Notes: generated from the letters alone by a model not told the origin. A stretch of 33,275 bases of DNA from Candidatus Stahliibacteriota bacterium (GCA_030668705.1 DAOVFB010000007.1:1-33275), one strand, 5' to 3'; shown: positions 17,637 to 27,052, counted from the first letter of the stretch. Numbers and translations are program-made.

Positions 17637-20167
17637 CCCCACTCCTTAAACAATATCTCGATATAAAAAAAGAATATAACGATGCAGTACTATTTTTTCA
17701 TATCGGGGATTTCTATGAAACTTTTTACGACGATGCAAAAATCACCTCTAAAACACTTGATATCACACTAACATCAAAACCAATGGGTGAGGGGCTAAGA
17801 GTCCCCCTTGCCGGTATTCCAATAAAGGCAGCAAATACTTATATAGACAAACTTGTGAAGGCTGGAAACAAAGTAGCCATTTGTGAGCAGACAGAAGACC
17901 CAAGGGTATCAAAGGGTCTTGTAAAAAGAGAGGTAGTTGAACTAATAACATCAGGAACAGTAATGCGCCCTTCCCTTCTCGAGGAAAAGGATAATAATTA
18001 TCTTGCCGCTGTTATTAAGTCAGGAAATACATATGGAATTGCTTTTTCTGATATTTCCACTGGAGAATTCCAGGCAGGAGAAGTCAAAAATATCCAGGAT
18101 GAACTAATCAGACTCGCCCCGAGGGAAATAATAATACCTGAAGGTATGGATATACCATTACCCAATGGAATACCAACAACAAAACTGGAAGCATATAAAT
18201 TCGAGATAGAATATGCCTTAAACACCATAAAAGAACACTTTGGCGTCATCACTACTGATGGCTTCGGACTCATAGAAGATTCTCCGGGTATAATGTCCGC
18301 TGGAGCACTTCTCTCCTATTTTTATGAAAATCAGAAAAGGGCTTTAAAACATATAAGTAAAATGTCCTTATTCAGCCCTCTAAGTAGTATGTTCCTCGAT
18401 GCAGCAACAATCAGAAATTTAGAGATAACTCAAAAAATGGGTGGGGAAAAGAAAGGTTCATTACTCTATACAATAGACACGACCATCACACCCATGGGGG
18501 GACGCCTTTTGAAAAAATGGATACTCTACCCTCTGATTGATATAGAAAAAATTAAAGAACGGCACGACGGTCTAGACGAATTAATATATAGGAGAGATAA
18601 GTTAAAACAAATCCGGGAAACTCTAAAAGAAGTTTATGATATTGAACGCATTACTGGACGTATATCTACAGACAGGGTTACTCCGAGAGAGCTCTTATCC
18701 CTGAAATATTCCCTCGTCGCCTCAAATAAATTAAAACGCATTCTCCATGACATCAACTCATCAATATTCGAGAGACAGGGTAATAAAATTAAGGAAATGG
18801 ATAGGATTATAAAACTCATAGACGAATCTATTGTTCCGGATCCACTGGTTAAGATAACTGAAGGCGGTATATTTAAAGAAGGATACAACAAAGAGCTGGA
18901 TAGAGTAAGAAATATTGCATCGCAGGGGAAAAAATGGGTCGTAAATCACGAGAAAGAACAGAAGAAAAGAACGGGTATTGATTCACTTAAAACCGGATAT
19001 AATTCAGTTTTCGGATATTATATCGAGGTTACTAAAGCAAACCTCAACAAAGTCCCTCCGAATTATATAAAGAAACAAACATTAACTAATTCTGAAAGAT
19101 TTATAACCGAGGAATTAAAAGAATTTGAGTCAGAAATACTCTCTTCAGAAGGCAAACAAAAGGAGATAGAATATACCCTCTTTAAGGATTTACAAAAGGA
19201 ACTCCAAAACTACATGAACGATTTTGAATCAATAGCAGATGCCATAGCCGTAATTGATATTATATGCGGATTCACGGAATTTGCTTTGAAAAATAATTAC
19301 AATCGGCCAGAAATAAATAGCGATAAAGGAATCTATATAAAGGATGGAAGACATCCAGTAGTAGAAATTCTATTGCCAAACCATGAGTTTATACCAAATG
19401 ATACTGAATTAACAGAGAGTGAACGAATTGTAATACTTACGGGTCCCAATATGGCAGGCAAATCAACCTACCTCCGACAGATAGCCGAGATAGTATTACT
19501 CGCACAGATAGGTTCTTATGTGCCAGCCGATGAATCAAAAATCGGTATAATTGATAGGATATTTACCCGGATTGGAGCCTCCGACGATCTCACCCGAGGG
19601 GTCTCAACCTTTTTAGCGGAAATGAATGAAACTGCTAACATTCTTAACAATGTTACGAGTAGAAGTCTTGTTCTCCTGGATGAGATTGGAAGGGGAACAA
19701 GTACTTATGATGGACTCGCAATTGCCTGGTCTGTTGTCGAATACCTCCACTCCCTACCAGAACCTCCCCTGGTTCTTTTTGCCACTCATTATCATGAGTT
19801 AACAGAATTAGAAGAGTTTTATGGAGAAGTGGTTAATTACAATGTAGCAGTAAGGGAAACTGAGGATGAAGTAATATTCGAAAGAAATGTGAAAAGAGGG
19901 TCTTCTGATAGGAGTTATGGTGTTGAGGTTGCAAGACTTGCTGGTCTACCAAAGGTGGTTATAGAAAGAGCAAAGGAACTTCTTGAAGACCTTAAGGAAG
20001 ATGAAAGAATAATAAGAAAACATCCACCAAAACAAAGACAATTAGAACTATTCGATAAAAATATCATACTTCTGGAAAAGATTCGCTCTCTTGACCCGGA
20101 AAGTATAACCCCGCTGGATGCTATCAATTTCCTGTATGAATTAAAAAAAACTTATGAGAATAACTAA
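17633..20167 (+). CDS. mutS: DNA mismatch repair protein MutS
   Basis: FHIGDFYETFYDDA, TGPNMAGKSTYLRQIAEI (Walker A), DEIGRGTSTYDGLAIAW; TTG start overlapping the upstream TGA. Confidence 0.98.
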   Translation: MTPLLKQYLDIKKEYNDAVLFFHIGDFYETFYDDAKITSKTLDITLTSKPMGEGLRVPLAGIPIKAANTYIDKLVKAGNKVAICEQTEDPRVSKGLVKREVVELITSGTVMRPSLLEEKDNNYLAAVIKSGNTYGIAFSDISTGEFQAGEVKNIQDELIRLAPREIIIPEGMDIPLPNGIPTTKLEAYKFEIEYALNTIKEHFGVITTDGFGLIEDSPGIMSAGALLSYFYENQKRALKHISKMSLFSPLSSMFLDAATIRNLEITQKMGGEKKGSLLYTIDTTITPMGGRLLKKWILYPLIDIEKIKERHDGLDELIYRRDKLKQIRETLKEVYDIERITGRISTDRVTPRELLSLKYSLVASNKLKRILHDINSSIFERQGNKIKEMDRIIKLIDESIVPDPLVKITEGGIFKEGYNKELDRVRNIASQGKKWVVNHEKEQKKRTGIDSLKTGYNSVFGYYIEVTKANLNKVPPNYIKKQTLTNSERFITEELKEFESEILSSEGKQKEIEYTLFKDLQKELQNYMNDFESIADAIAVIDIICGFTEFALKNNYNRPEINSDKGIYIKDGRHPVVEILLPNHEFIPNDTELTESERIVILTGPNMAGKSTYLRQIAEIVLLAQIGSYVPADESKIGIIDRIFTRIGASDDLTRGVSTFLAEMNETANILNNVTSRSLVLLDEIGRGTSTYDGLAIAWSVVEYLHSLPEPPLVLFATHYHELTELEEFYGEVVNYNVAVRETEDEVIFERNVKRGSSDRSYGVEVARLAGLPKVVIERAKELLEDLKEDERIIRKHPPKQRQLELFDKNIILLEKIRSLDPESITPLDAINFLYELKKTYENN

Positions 20168-20229
20168 ATAAACACTTTAGTTTTACTTATATAATCTCCT
20201 GATATCCAACAAGTAGGCATATTGAAGTT

Positions 20230-20589
20230 CTATCTAGGTGTTAATACTACCAGAGCTATGCCCAGATCCTTGGTGTGGGATATTGAAAGGTTTATTTTAT
20301 ATTTCTTGATTTCTTTCTTCAGTCTTTCATCTATTATGCGGATACTTGGTTTTCCCCCTGACACAACCTCCAGGGCCTTCCATCCATAGGTGTGATTGTA
20401 GGATTTATAAAAGGATTCCTTTGCGGCAAATCTAACCGCGTAGCACTGATTTTTATTTCCTTTGCTCTCGCAGTATTCCTGTTCATCCTGGCTAAATACT
20501 CTATCAACAAATGTCTCCCCCCATCTATCAATCATTTCACCCATCCTCTCAATATCTACAATATCTACCCCTATCATCTTACTTCTCAA
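20230..20589 (-). CDS. acpS: Holo-[acyl-carrier-protein] synthase
   Basis: IGVDIVDIERM, FAAKESFYKSY, LSISHTKDLGIALVVL. Confidence 0.93.
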   Translation of the reverse strand: MRSKMIGVDIVDIERMGEMIDRWGETFVDRVFSQDEQEYCESKGNKNQCYAVRFAAKESFYKSYNHTYGWKALEVVSGGKPSIRIIDERLKKEIKKYKINLSISHTKDLGIALVVLTPR

Positions 20590-20905
20590 TCTCTAAAATT
20601 ATGGTATCTCCTGGCTTCATCATACCCAATTTCTCGCGTGCGAATTTCTCAAGGAGAAAGGTATCCTGCTTTATCATCGAAAGTGAATCAGTCAGTGCCA
20701 TCCTTTCTTTTAAGAGTACCCTTTTCTCCTTTCGGAGAAGCACCTCTTTCCTTTTCAATCGAGTAATATTTATAAAACCATAGGAACCAAAAAGGAGATA
20801 ATAGAGATAACCCAGAAGAGCAAGGATTAGCAATAATTTCTTAATGTGTTTTTTCCACCAGGGTTTTCTACGAGAAAACTTCCTTGCCTCTGAAGACCGC
20901 CGCAT
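20579..20905 (-). CDS. ftsB-like: FtsB/DivIC-family septum formation initiator
   Basis: Single TM followed by coiled coil and [22 protein letters not shown]. Confidence 0.85.
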   Translation of the reverse strand: MRRSSEARKFSRRKPWWKKHIKKLLLILALLGYLYYLLFGSYGFINITRLKRKEVLLRKEKRVLLKERMALTDSLSMIKQDTFLLEKFAREKLGMMKPGDTIILEIEK

Positions 20906-22139
20906 CTCCTAATTCCTCTTCGATTCTGAGTAACTCGTTGTACTTTTCCACCCTTTCACTCCTTGACAGTGAGCCACTTTTTATCTGGCCGGTATTCAAT
21001 CCTACTGCAAGATGAGCTATGGAAACATCTCCGGTTTCCCCTGAACGATGAGAGACCACCACTGTCCAACCATTCTCTTTTGTCATCATAATCGCCTCTA
21101 TTGTCTCTGTTACTGTTCCAATCTGGTTAAGTTTTATAAGAACTGAATTGGCAACATTCCTTTTTATTCCCTCTTTTATGATGGAAGTGTTAGTAACAAA
21201 GATATCATCCCCTACAATTTGTATTTTATTACCTAACTCCTCTGTGAGTAGTTTCCATCCATCCCAATCTCCCTCAGAAAGTCCATCCTCAATTGAAACT
21301 ATTGGATACTTTTTGACCCAGTCTTTATATATAGATATAAGGTTTTCTGAAGATATTTTACTACCTTCAAATTTATAATTCCCACCGTCGGAAAATTCGG
21401 ATGCAGCAGCATCAATAGCTATACCCACTTCCTCTCCAGGCTTATAACCCGCATCCTCTATAGCCCGACTAAGGAGATCGAGTGCCTCTTGATTAGAAGA
21501 AAGGTCGGGAGCAAAACCTCCCTCATCCCCCACTCCAATTGATAATCCTCCACTGGAGAGATTCTTCTTAAGTGTGTGGAAGATTTCACTGGCACATCGG
21601 ATTGAGTCTCTATAAGAGGAAAACCCAAAGGGCATTATCATAAATTCCTGAATATCGAGATTATTACCAGCATGTGCTCCACCATTTATGACATTACATT
21701 GAGGAACGGGGAGTACTACTGCATATACACCTCCTAAATATCTATATAGAGGTATTCCCAGAGAGTTACAAGCTACTTTTGCAACCGCAAGAGATACAGA
21801 AAGTATCGCATTAGCACCAAGTTTCTCTTTATTCTCTGTCCCATCCAGTTCACACATAATTTTATCAATCAACGCCTGATTTATGCAATCCTCTCCTATT
21901 ATCTCCTGTGCTATTATGTTATTGACATTGTTTACGGCTTTTAGAACTCCCTTACCTCCAAATCTTTTATCATCGCCATCCCTTAGTTCAAGTGCTTCCC
22001 TACTCCCCGTAGAGGCGCCTGATGGCACAGCTGCTCGTCCGATTATACCTGATTCTAACCTACATTCCGCTTCTATAGTTGGATTACCCCGAGAATCAAG
22101 GATTTCTCTTGCCTTTATGTCAACAATTATGTTTCCCAT
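20868..22139 (-). CDS. eno: Enolase
   Basis: [51 protein letters not shown]. Start at [10 protein letters not shown]. Confidence 0.98.
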   Translation of the reverse strand: MGNIIVDIKAREILDSRGNPTIEAECRLESGIIGRAAVPSGASTGSREALELRDGDDKRFGGKGVLKAVNNVNNIIAQEIIGEDCINQALIDKIMCELDGTENKEKLGANAILSVSLAVAKVACNSLGIPLYRYLGGVYAVVLPVPQCNVINGGAHAGNNLDIQEFMIMPFGFSSYRDSIRCASEIFHTLKKNLSSGGLSIGVGDEGGFAPDLSSNQEALDLLSRAIEDAGYKPGEEVGIAIDAAASEFSDGGNYKFEGSKISSENLISIYKDWVKKYPIVSIEDGLSEGDWDGWKLLTEELGNKIQIVGDDIFVTNTSIIKEGIKRNVANSVLIKLNQIGTVTETIEAIMMTKENGWTVVVSHRSGETGDVSIAHLAVGLNTGQIKSGSLSRSERVEKYNELLRIEEELGDAAVFRGKEVFS

Positions 22140-22159
22140 CTCATCCTCCTTAAAACACA

Positions 22160-22233
22160 TACGCCCGAAAGGATTCGAACCTTCAACCCGCGGATCCGAA
22201 GTCCGCTACTCTATCCAGTTGAGCTACGGGCGC
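22160..22233 (-). tRNA. tRNA-Arg (TCG)
   Basis: Minus strand GCGCCCGTAGCTCAACTGGATAGAGTAGCGGACTTCGGATCCGCGGGTTGAAGGTTCGAATCCTTTCGGGCGTA; anticodon loop CTTCGGA. Confidence 0.97.
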
Positions 22234-22407
22234 ACATATCTAATTGATAATGTTATCAACCGTCTTGTCTGTCAAGGGTTCTGTAAATACAAAATACTAT
22301 GTTCTCTTCCCTTTAGAAAGGCATTTGTTTTCCATTTATTTAAGGTATATCTGTAAGGAACTTGTTCCAATCCAGAAGGAGTTTTACAATCCAGCCGTTC
22401 TGCAAAG

Positions 22408-22548
22408 ATTAATAGATTTTGCTTTCTTCGACCAGTCTGTTATTTGTGCAAGAAAACGATATTCTCCTTTTCCTTCACTATTTACTATTTACACTTCCCT
22501 TGACAAATTGCCTTTAACCTGTCTGCTGACAGATAGATATGTGTTAAG
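22408..22548. repeat. 130-bp direct repeat, copy 1
   Basis: ttaatagattttgct..cagtctgttatttgtgcaagaaaacgatattctccttttccttcactatttactatttacacttcccttgacaaattgcctttaa, matching 25913-26047. Confidence 0.95.
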
Positions 22549-22592
22549 CGACTCGAAGAGCAAGGTTACGAAGCAACCGCAGAGTCGTTAAC
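22543..22592. repeat. Imperfect inverted repeat / hairpin with one extrahelical G
   Basis: GTTAAGCGACTC ... GAGTCGTTAAC with inner GGTT/AACC; the unpaired G (22548) is the only asymmetry in the outer stem. Confidence 0.8.
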
Positions 22593-22610
22593 AAAGGGCG
22601 CTTTTTTAGT

Positions 22611-23285
22611 TTATTTTCCTAATTTTTTATGACAGAGCCACCAGTCAAAACATTCAAACTCGCCTGCCTTGGCTTTTTCCAGTCTCTCTTTAGCGGTTTT
22701 TGCATCAGTTGCGGGCGGTATAATAACGTGATCGCCGACTATCTCATTATTGGGCCAATTTGCTGGCATGGCAACTTTGTTCTTATCAGATATCTGCATA
22801 GCTTCCACTACTCTTAATATCTCATCCATGTTCCTACCTAATTCTTGTGGATAATAGAGAATGATCCTTATCTTTGCCTCGGCATCTACCACAAATACTG
22901 CCCTCACAGTATTGGTTCCTTTTCCAGGATGAATAAGACCAAGTTTCTCAGCGACCGAACCAGTATCGGCAATTATTGGGAATTGAATTTCAACATCCAT
23001 ATTCTCTTTTATCCATTCTTCCCATTTGATATGAGCAAATACTTGGTCAACGCTGAGGCCAATTAAATCGCAATTCATAGCTTTGAACTTGTCGTATCTC
23101 TTTTGAAAGGCCACGAATTCAGTAGTGCACACGGGCGTGAAATCAGCTGGATGACTGAACAAAACAAACCACTTCCCTGCAAAATGGTTGGGGAGTTCCA
23201 TTTGTCCACGGGTTGTCTGCACTTTCATTTCTGGGAACTTATCCCCCAGAAGGGGGATACCTTTTTTTTCTATTGTGTTTTCCAT
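22611..23285 (-). CDS. 1-Cys (Prx6-type) peroxiredoxin
   Basis: [19 protein letters not shown]; start [24 protein letters not shown]. Confidence 0.93.
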   Translation of the reverse strand: MENTIEKKGIPLLGDKFPEMKVQTTRGQMELPNHFAGKWFVLFSHPADFTPVCTTEFVAFQKRYDKFKAMNCDLIGLSVDQVFAHIKWEEWIKENMDVEIQFPIIADTGSVAEKLGLIHPGKGTNTVRAVFVVDAEAKIRIILYYPQELGRNMDEILRVVEAMQISDKNKVAMPANWPNNEIVGDHVIIPPATDAKTAKERLEKAKAGEFECFDWWLCHKKLGK

Positions 23286-23354
23286 ATTATTCACCTCCAC
23301 TATCAAGTGATTTTATTCTTTTTATAGTATATCATTATGCCGCCCGTAGTCAAC

Positions 23355-23450
23355 GATTTCATATAACACCCCTGGGGTAAAAGAAGTTCGGTGTAGGGAA
23401 TTTGGATGGAGCGAAGCATAGTCCTTTACACCGTGGTAGCTGAAGTTGAG
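23355..23450 (-). other. Candidate attC-like structured site 1
   Basis: Minus strand CACGGTGTAAAGGACTATGCTTCGCTCCATCCAAATTCCCTACACCGAACTTCTTTTACCCCAGGGGTGTTATATGAAATC; self-complementary CGGTGTA/TACACCG; parallels site 2. Confidence 0.4.
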
Positions 23451-23515
23451 TAAAGAGCCGTATTGTATATCCATCGCGTATGTAGCAAGCAACATTTTAC
23501 TTGCATCATGAATTT

Positions 23516-24175
23516 TTATTTCAAAAAACTAATAGAAAATGCTGGAGAAAAATTCCCACGATTTACAACAAGAGAAAAGCAACTATTGAACCATTTGTAT
23601 TGAAAATTAATTCCCGAAATTATTTTTGGCGAGAATCCTAATAAAGCATTTGAAGAAATATTTTCAGGGAAACCACAATGCCCTATTTCACCCTGTATGC
23701 CGATATATGGCTGAAAATATTTCCCCCAGTGAAAGGGTTTGAGGATTTCAACATTTATATTTGTGAATGTATATTTATCAGATAATTCATAATAATACAT
23801 ATAGGAAAAAGAAAATCTCATCCTGAAATCTTTATTCTTCCATTCAAAATATTTTCCTATACCTAAACCTAAAAAAGTAAGACTATAGGGTTGCTTTTCG
23901 TCAGATAGGTCGGCAATATTGATTTCCCCAAAATATCTTTGGGGCAATCTGAATTTTAAAGAAAAGTTAGCCGTCGCCCCAATCCCTAACTCACCGAATC
24001 TGCCAGAAGACACTTTTAGACCCGTGCCGAGTTCTACCTTTCGTTTATCATTTTCACACAACCCTAAAGAACCGGAAGGCAGAGATAAACTACCAAGGTG
24101 ACTCAAATAACTGTGATGCGGCTCGGGATTTAGTATCGTAAACCATATCATTAATGCATTAAATAATCCCCACAT
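23516..24175 (-). CDS. Hypothetical beta-rich outer-membrane-like protein
   Basis: Amphipathic strand pattern, many aromatic residues, C-terminal ...FSPAFSISFLK. Confidence 0.5.
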   Translation of the reverse strand: MWGLFNALMIWFTILNPEPHHSYLSHLGSLSLPSGSLGLCENDKRKVELGTGLKVSSGRFGELGIGATANFSLKFRLPQRYFGEINIADLSDEKQPYSLTFLGLGIGKYFEWKNKDFRMRFSFSYMYYYELSDKYTFTNINVEILKPFHWGKYFQPYIGIQGEIGHCGFPENISSNALLGFSPKIISGINFQYKWFNSCFSLVVNRGNFSPAFSISFLK

Positions 24176-24176
24176 A

Positions 24177-25103
24177 TTATCTCCAGGCTGGATACTCGTC
24201 GGTAAAATAACTGTATGTAACTTGTAAAGGATTTGAGCCGTCGGAGTTCATTATCCAGATATCTGTATTACCCGACCTTGTTGAACAAAATGTAATCTTT
24301 AAACCATCTTCCAACCACGATGTATACCAACTATCTCCTGATTTTGTCAGATTTGTCTGTTTACTCCCATCAGAACTCATTACCCATACATTTGAGCCCC
24401 TCCCTTCAATATATCGCAAGAACGCAATTTTCTGCCCATTTGGGGACCAGTCAGGGTCGTGGTCCGAATACATGTCATTAGTTAGTCTTACGATATTCTC
24501 CCCTGTTGTGTCCATTACAAAAATTTCATAGTCAGAATCGAGCATCTCATCTGAACTTTCATTCGAATATGCCCTTATCGACTTGAAGGCGATTCTCGAA
24601 CCATCTGGTGACCAATCCGGATCATTATCATTAGTTGGATTATTGGTAAGTCTCCTTTGATTGCTTCCATCTGTATTCATAGTGTATATTTCCTCGTTTC
24701 CATCCCTCCATGAAGCAAAGACTATTTTCTTGCCATCAGGTGAAAAATCCGGATGTCCATCAGCTTTATCGTTATGCGTTAATTGTTTCAAATTTGAACC
24801 ATCCGAATCCATTATCCATATTTCAAATGAATCAAAATTACGAAATGTCCCACGCGTAAACGCAATTCTTTCTCCATTGGATGAAACAGTGCACAGCCAG
24901 TCATCGGTATCACGACTATTAGTAAAATTCTTTATATCTGTTCCATCTGGATTCATCACATATATTTCACAATCTCCTGTTCTGCTGGAAGTAAAGTAGA
25001 TATTGCCTGGAAGGTTCCCCAAATCCTTTTCAGGAAGGAAGGGAGACGAACATCCTGAAAGCAGCAATATAATTATTATAGATAATATTTCTATTTTTCT
25101 CAT
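24177..25103 (-). CDS. TolB-like PD40 beta-propeller lipoprotein
   Basis: Lipobox LLLSGCSS; repeats such as PDWSPDGSRIAFKS and EIYTMNTDGSNQRRLTNNPTNDNDPDWSPDG. Confidence 0.9.
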   Translation of the reverse strand: MRKIEILSIIIILLLSGCSSPFLPEKDLGNLPGNIYFTSSRTGDCEIYVMNPDGTDIKNFTNSRDTDDWLCTVSSNGERIAFTRGTFRNFDSFEIWIMDSDGSNLKQLTHNDKADGHPDFSPDGKKIVFASWRDGNEEIYTMNTDGSNQRRLTNNPTNDNDPDWSPDGSRIAFKSIRAYSNESSDEMLDSDYEIFVMDTTGENIVRLTNDMYSDHDPDWSPNGQKIAFLRYIEGRGSNVWVMSSDGSKQTNLTKSGDSWYTSWLEDGLKITFCSTRSGNTDIWIMNSDGSNPLQVTYSYFTDEYPAWR

Positions 25104-25152
25104 TTAAAACCTTCTTTTCACCTTAAGTAGTTTGATTCCAATTGCTTTACTT

Positions 25153-25187
25153 GATTTCGTATAACTTGTTTTTGTGCGAAGGCCATG
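25153..25187 (-). other. Candidate attC-like half-site
   Basis: GATTTCGTATAAC (25153-25165) matches GATTTCATATAAC (23355-23367) at 12 of 13 positions; followed by GTGCGAAGGCC. Confidence 0.3.
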
Positions 25188-25198
25188 ATGAAATATTA

Positions 25199-25717
25199 CT
25201 AAATAAAATCCTCTTTTAATAATCCAAATACTAATATGTCACGGTAATTATTTCCATCAAAATGAGCTTTTCTTTTCACACCCTCTATTTTAAACCCTAA
25301 ATATTTTAACAGATTAATACTTTTTTCATTATATTCATATGTCTCCGCTTCAATCCTATGAAGTCCACTTAAAAATAAATGTTTCAATAATGCAGACAAG
25401 GCATCCTTCCCAAACCCTTTGCCTCTTGCCTCGCCAAGTGCAAAACGCAACCACGCAATAGTCTTTCTATTGTCCATCCAATTCAAACGAATATACCCTA
25501 TTGGATCAGTCCCATTATTTGGAGTAATCATTAAATATATTTGATTATGGGATTCTATTGCTTGCTTTATATCATTCCTCTGATTTTTTAAAGTGATTTT
25601 TGAGTCGTGATCTAATGCCATGTGTTTAATGAAATGATCCTTTTTCCATTTAGTTATTATATTCGCATCAGATAATTTAACACTTCTTAAAGTAACCTTA
25701 TCACCACAGACATACAT
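25199..25717 (-). CDS. GNAT acetyltransferase (RimJ/RimL-like)
   Basis: LRSVKLSDANIITKWKKD, ARGKGFGKDALSALLKHLFLSGLHRIEAETYEYNEKSINLLKYLGFKIEG. Confidence 0.92.
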   Translation of the reverse strand: MYVCGDKVTLRSVKLSDANIITKWKKDHFIKHMALDHDSKITLKNQRNDIKQAIESHNQIYLMITPNNGTDPIGYIRLNWMDNRKTIAWLRFALGEARGKGFGKDALSALLKHLFLSGLHRIEAETYEYNEKSINLLKYLGFKIEGVKRKAHFDGNNYRDILVFGLLKEDFI

Positions 25718-25745
25718 AATCCCTCCAAAATTTTAAGTGGCTTTT

Positions 25746-25825
25746 GCACAACGGTTTGCGGACATGAAAAGTTGCCGAAGGCATTTGGGTGAAGGTGCGA
25801 AGCACCGAAGCCACAACAACCGTGA
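25746..25825 (-). other. Candidate attC-like structured site 2
   Basis: GCACAAC...; outer arms ACGGTT/AACCGT, inner hairpins TGCCgaaGGCA and GGTGCgaaGCACC. Confidence 0.45.
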
Positions 25826-25870
25826 TAATAATTAAAAGGCTTTTGATAGGTAACATTTAACATATGTATA

Positions 25871-25899
25871 TTTATAGATTACAAATTGGTGTTTGTCAA
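25871..25899 (-). promoter_or_regulatory. Promoter upstream of GNAT
   Basis: Minus strand TTGACA-17-TATAAA. Confidence 0.6.
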
Positions 25900-25912
25900 C
25901 TTCATAAAAAGA

Positions 25913-26047
25913 ATTAATAAATTTTGCTCTAAGGCCAGTCCGTTATTTATGCAAGAAAACGATGTTCTCCTTTTCCTTCACTATTTACTATTCACCATTT
26001 ACTATTACACTCCCCTTGACAAATTGCCTTTAATATGTGTGTTAGGC
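25913..26047. repeat. 130-bp direct repeat, copy 2
   Basis: Matches 22408-22548; ends in GTTAGGC (26041-26047). Confidence 0.95.
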
Positions 26048-26065
26048 GAAGTGTCGATCATCTTC

Positions 26066-26311
26066 TCATTTTCCTTTGTACCTTAAGTATAACTCTAAAA
26101 ATTCTTCTAAACTTATTTCCAAGTCTTCTCTGATTATTTTACGCAAAAGCCCTTTGGGTATGTCCTTGTTTCCATGCACAGGAACGGTGGTTACCCTTCC
26201 ATCTTCTGATCTCAACCTTACATGAGAACCTTTTGTCCTGGTAACCCTAAAGCCCATGGATTCCAAAAACTTTACAAGTCTTCTGCCTTTGATTGCGGGA
26301 AGTTTAGACAT
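26066..26311 (-). CDS. hicA: HicA-family mRNA interferase toxin
   Basis: LPAIKGRRLVKFLESMGFRVTRTKGSHVRLRSEDGRVTTVPVHGNKDIPKGLLRKIIRE. Confidence 0.93.
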   Translation of the reverse strand: MSKLPAIKGRRLVKFLESMGFRVTRTKGSHVRLRSEDGRVTTVPVHGNKDIPKGLLRKIIREDLEISLEEFLELYLRYKGK

Positions 26312-26525
26312 TCCGAGCTACTTCCAGTTCTCTAAATCCTACGAACTTATTAAGCTCCTCGACTTTTGTCTCCTCGAGGCACATCTCTATGACTTCCCTT
26401 ATATTTTCCAGTGCCTCATCTATAGTTTTGCCGTAAGAATGACAACCCCTGAACAGCGGGCAACTTACTATGTAATACTCATCTTCGTCCATCTCAATGA
26501 TTATGGGCAGATGTAATTTTTCCAT
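26304..26525 (-). CDS. hicB: HicB-family antitoxin
   Basis: MEKLHLPIIIEMDEDEYYIVSCPLFRGCHSYGKTIDEALENIREVIEMCLEE; overlaps hicA; upstream gene of the pair. Confidence 0.9.
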   Translation of the reverse strand: MEKLHLPIIIEMDEDEYYIVSCPLFRGCHSYGKTIDEALENIREVIEMCLEETKVEELNKFVGFRELEVARNV

Positions 26526-26527
26526 TT

Positions 26528-26650
26528 TTAACACCTCCAATTGGATATATATGTCTCATATATTAAAGACATTTCGGCTAACTCGTTAATATATGACATA
26601 GAGTTGTATATACCTCCAATTTTGGTTATTTTGACTGTATTATCTTTCAT
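26528..26650 (-). CDS. Putative 40-aa ORF between the hicBA promoter and hicB
   Basis: MKDNTVKITKIGGIYNSMSYINELAEMSLIYETYISNWRC*; ATG 11 nt after the -10; stop precedes the hicB ATG by 2 nt. Confidence 0.4.
   Translation of the reverse strand: MKDNTVKITKIGGIYNSMSYINELAEMSLIYETYISNWRC
26551..26599. promoter_or_regulatory. Inverted repeat upstream of hicB (candidate operator)
   Basis: Perfect 11-bp arms TCATATATTAA (26556-26566) and TTAATATATGA (26586-26596), extended by ATGTC/GACAT. Confidence 0.55.
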
Positions 26651-26661
26651 CTTGATATTCT

Positions 26662-26690
26662 ATTATATAATAAAATATTGGAAAAGTCAA
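26662..26690 (-). promoter_or_regulatory. Promoter of hicBA
   Basis: Minus strand TTGACT-17-TATAAT. Confidence 0.75.
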
Positions 26691-26793
26691 GAAAAAGATT
26701 GAGTCTACCACTCAGGTTTAAGTAAATCGCTTAATGTCAAAAAGTTTACCCGCTTGCCCTATGAATGTTTTCTATTACACTATTACATCGGGG

Positions 26794-26855
26794 TGGAATG
26801 TATAACTATTCCATATGGGCTTGCCCCGTGAAATGTATAACTATTTCACTGGGGC
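26794..26855. repeat. Twin hairpins with identical GTATAACT loops
   Basis: TGGAAT-GTATAACT-ATTCCA (26794-26813) and GCCCCGTGAAAT-GTATAACT-ATTTCAC-t-GGGGC (26823-26855). Confidence 0.85.
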
Positions 26856-27052
26856 CAACCCCCATCTCCCCTATTTTGAACTCGATTCGTATATATTGCC
26901 AAAATGGAGGTATATCTAAAGGTATTTTTCATAATTATAAATATTGATAACCATTTTGTTATACCACGTTATTATCATCAATCATTCTTTATATAAACTT
27001 TCATTTTTTAAAAATTATCATATCAGTCCTCACTAACCCGAATAATTGCAGG

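Noticed and set aside
21883-22356. Plus-strand ORF containing [24 protein letters not shown]
   Set aside because: Antisense to eno and tRNA-Arg; not a gene.
26066-26525. HicBA as a novel toxin-antitoxin system
   Set aside because: Clear HicA and HicB family signatures; the B-before-A order is also known.
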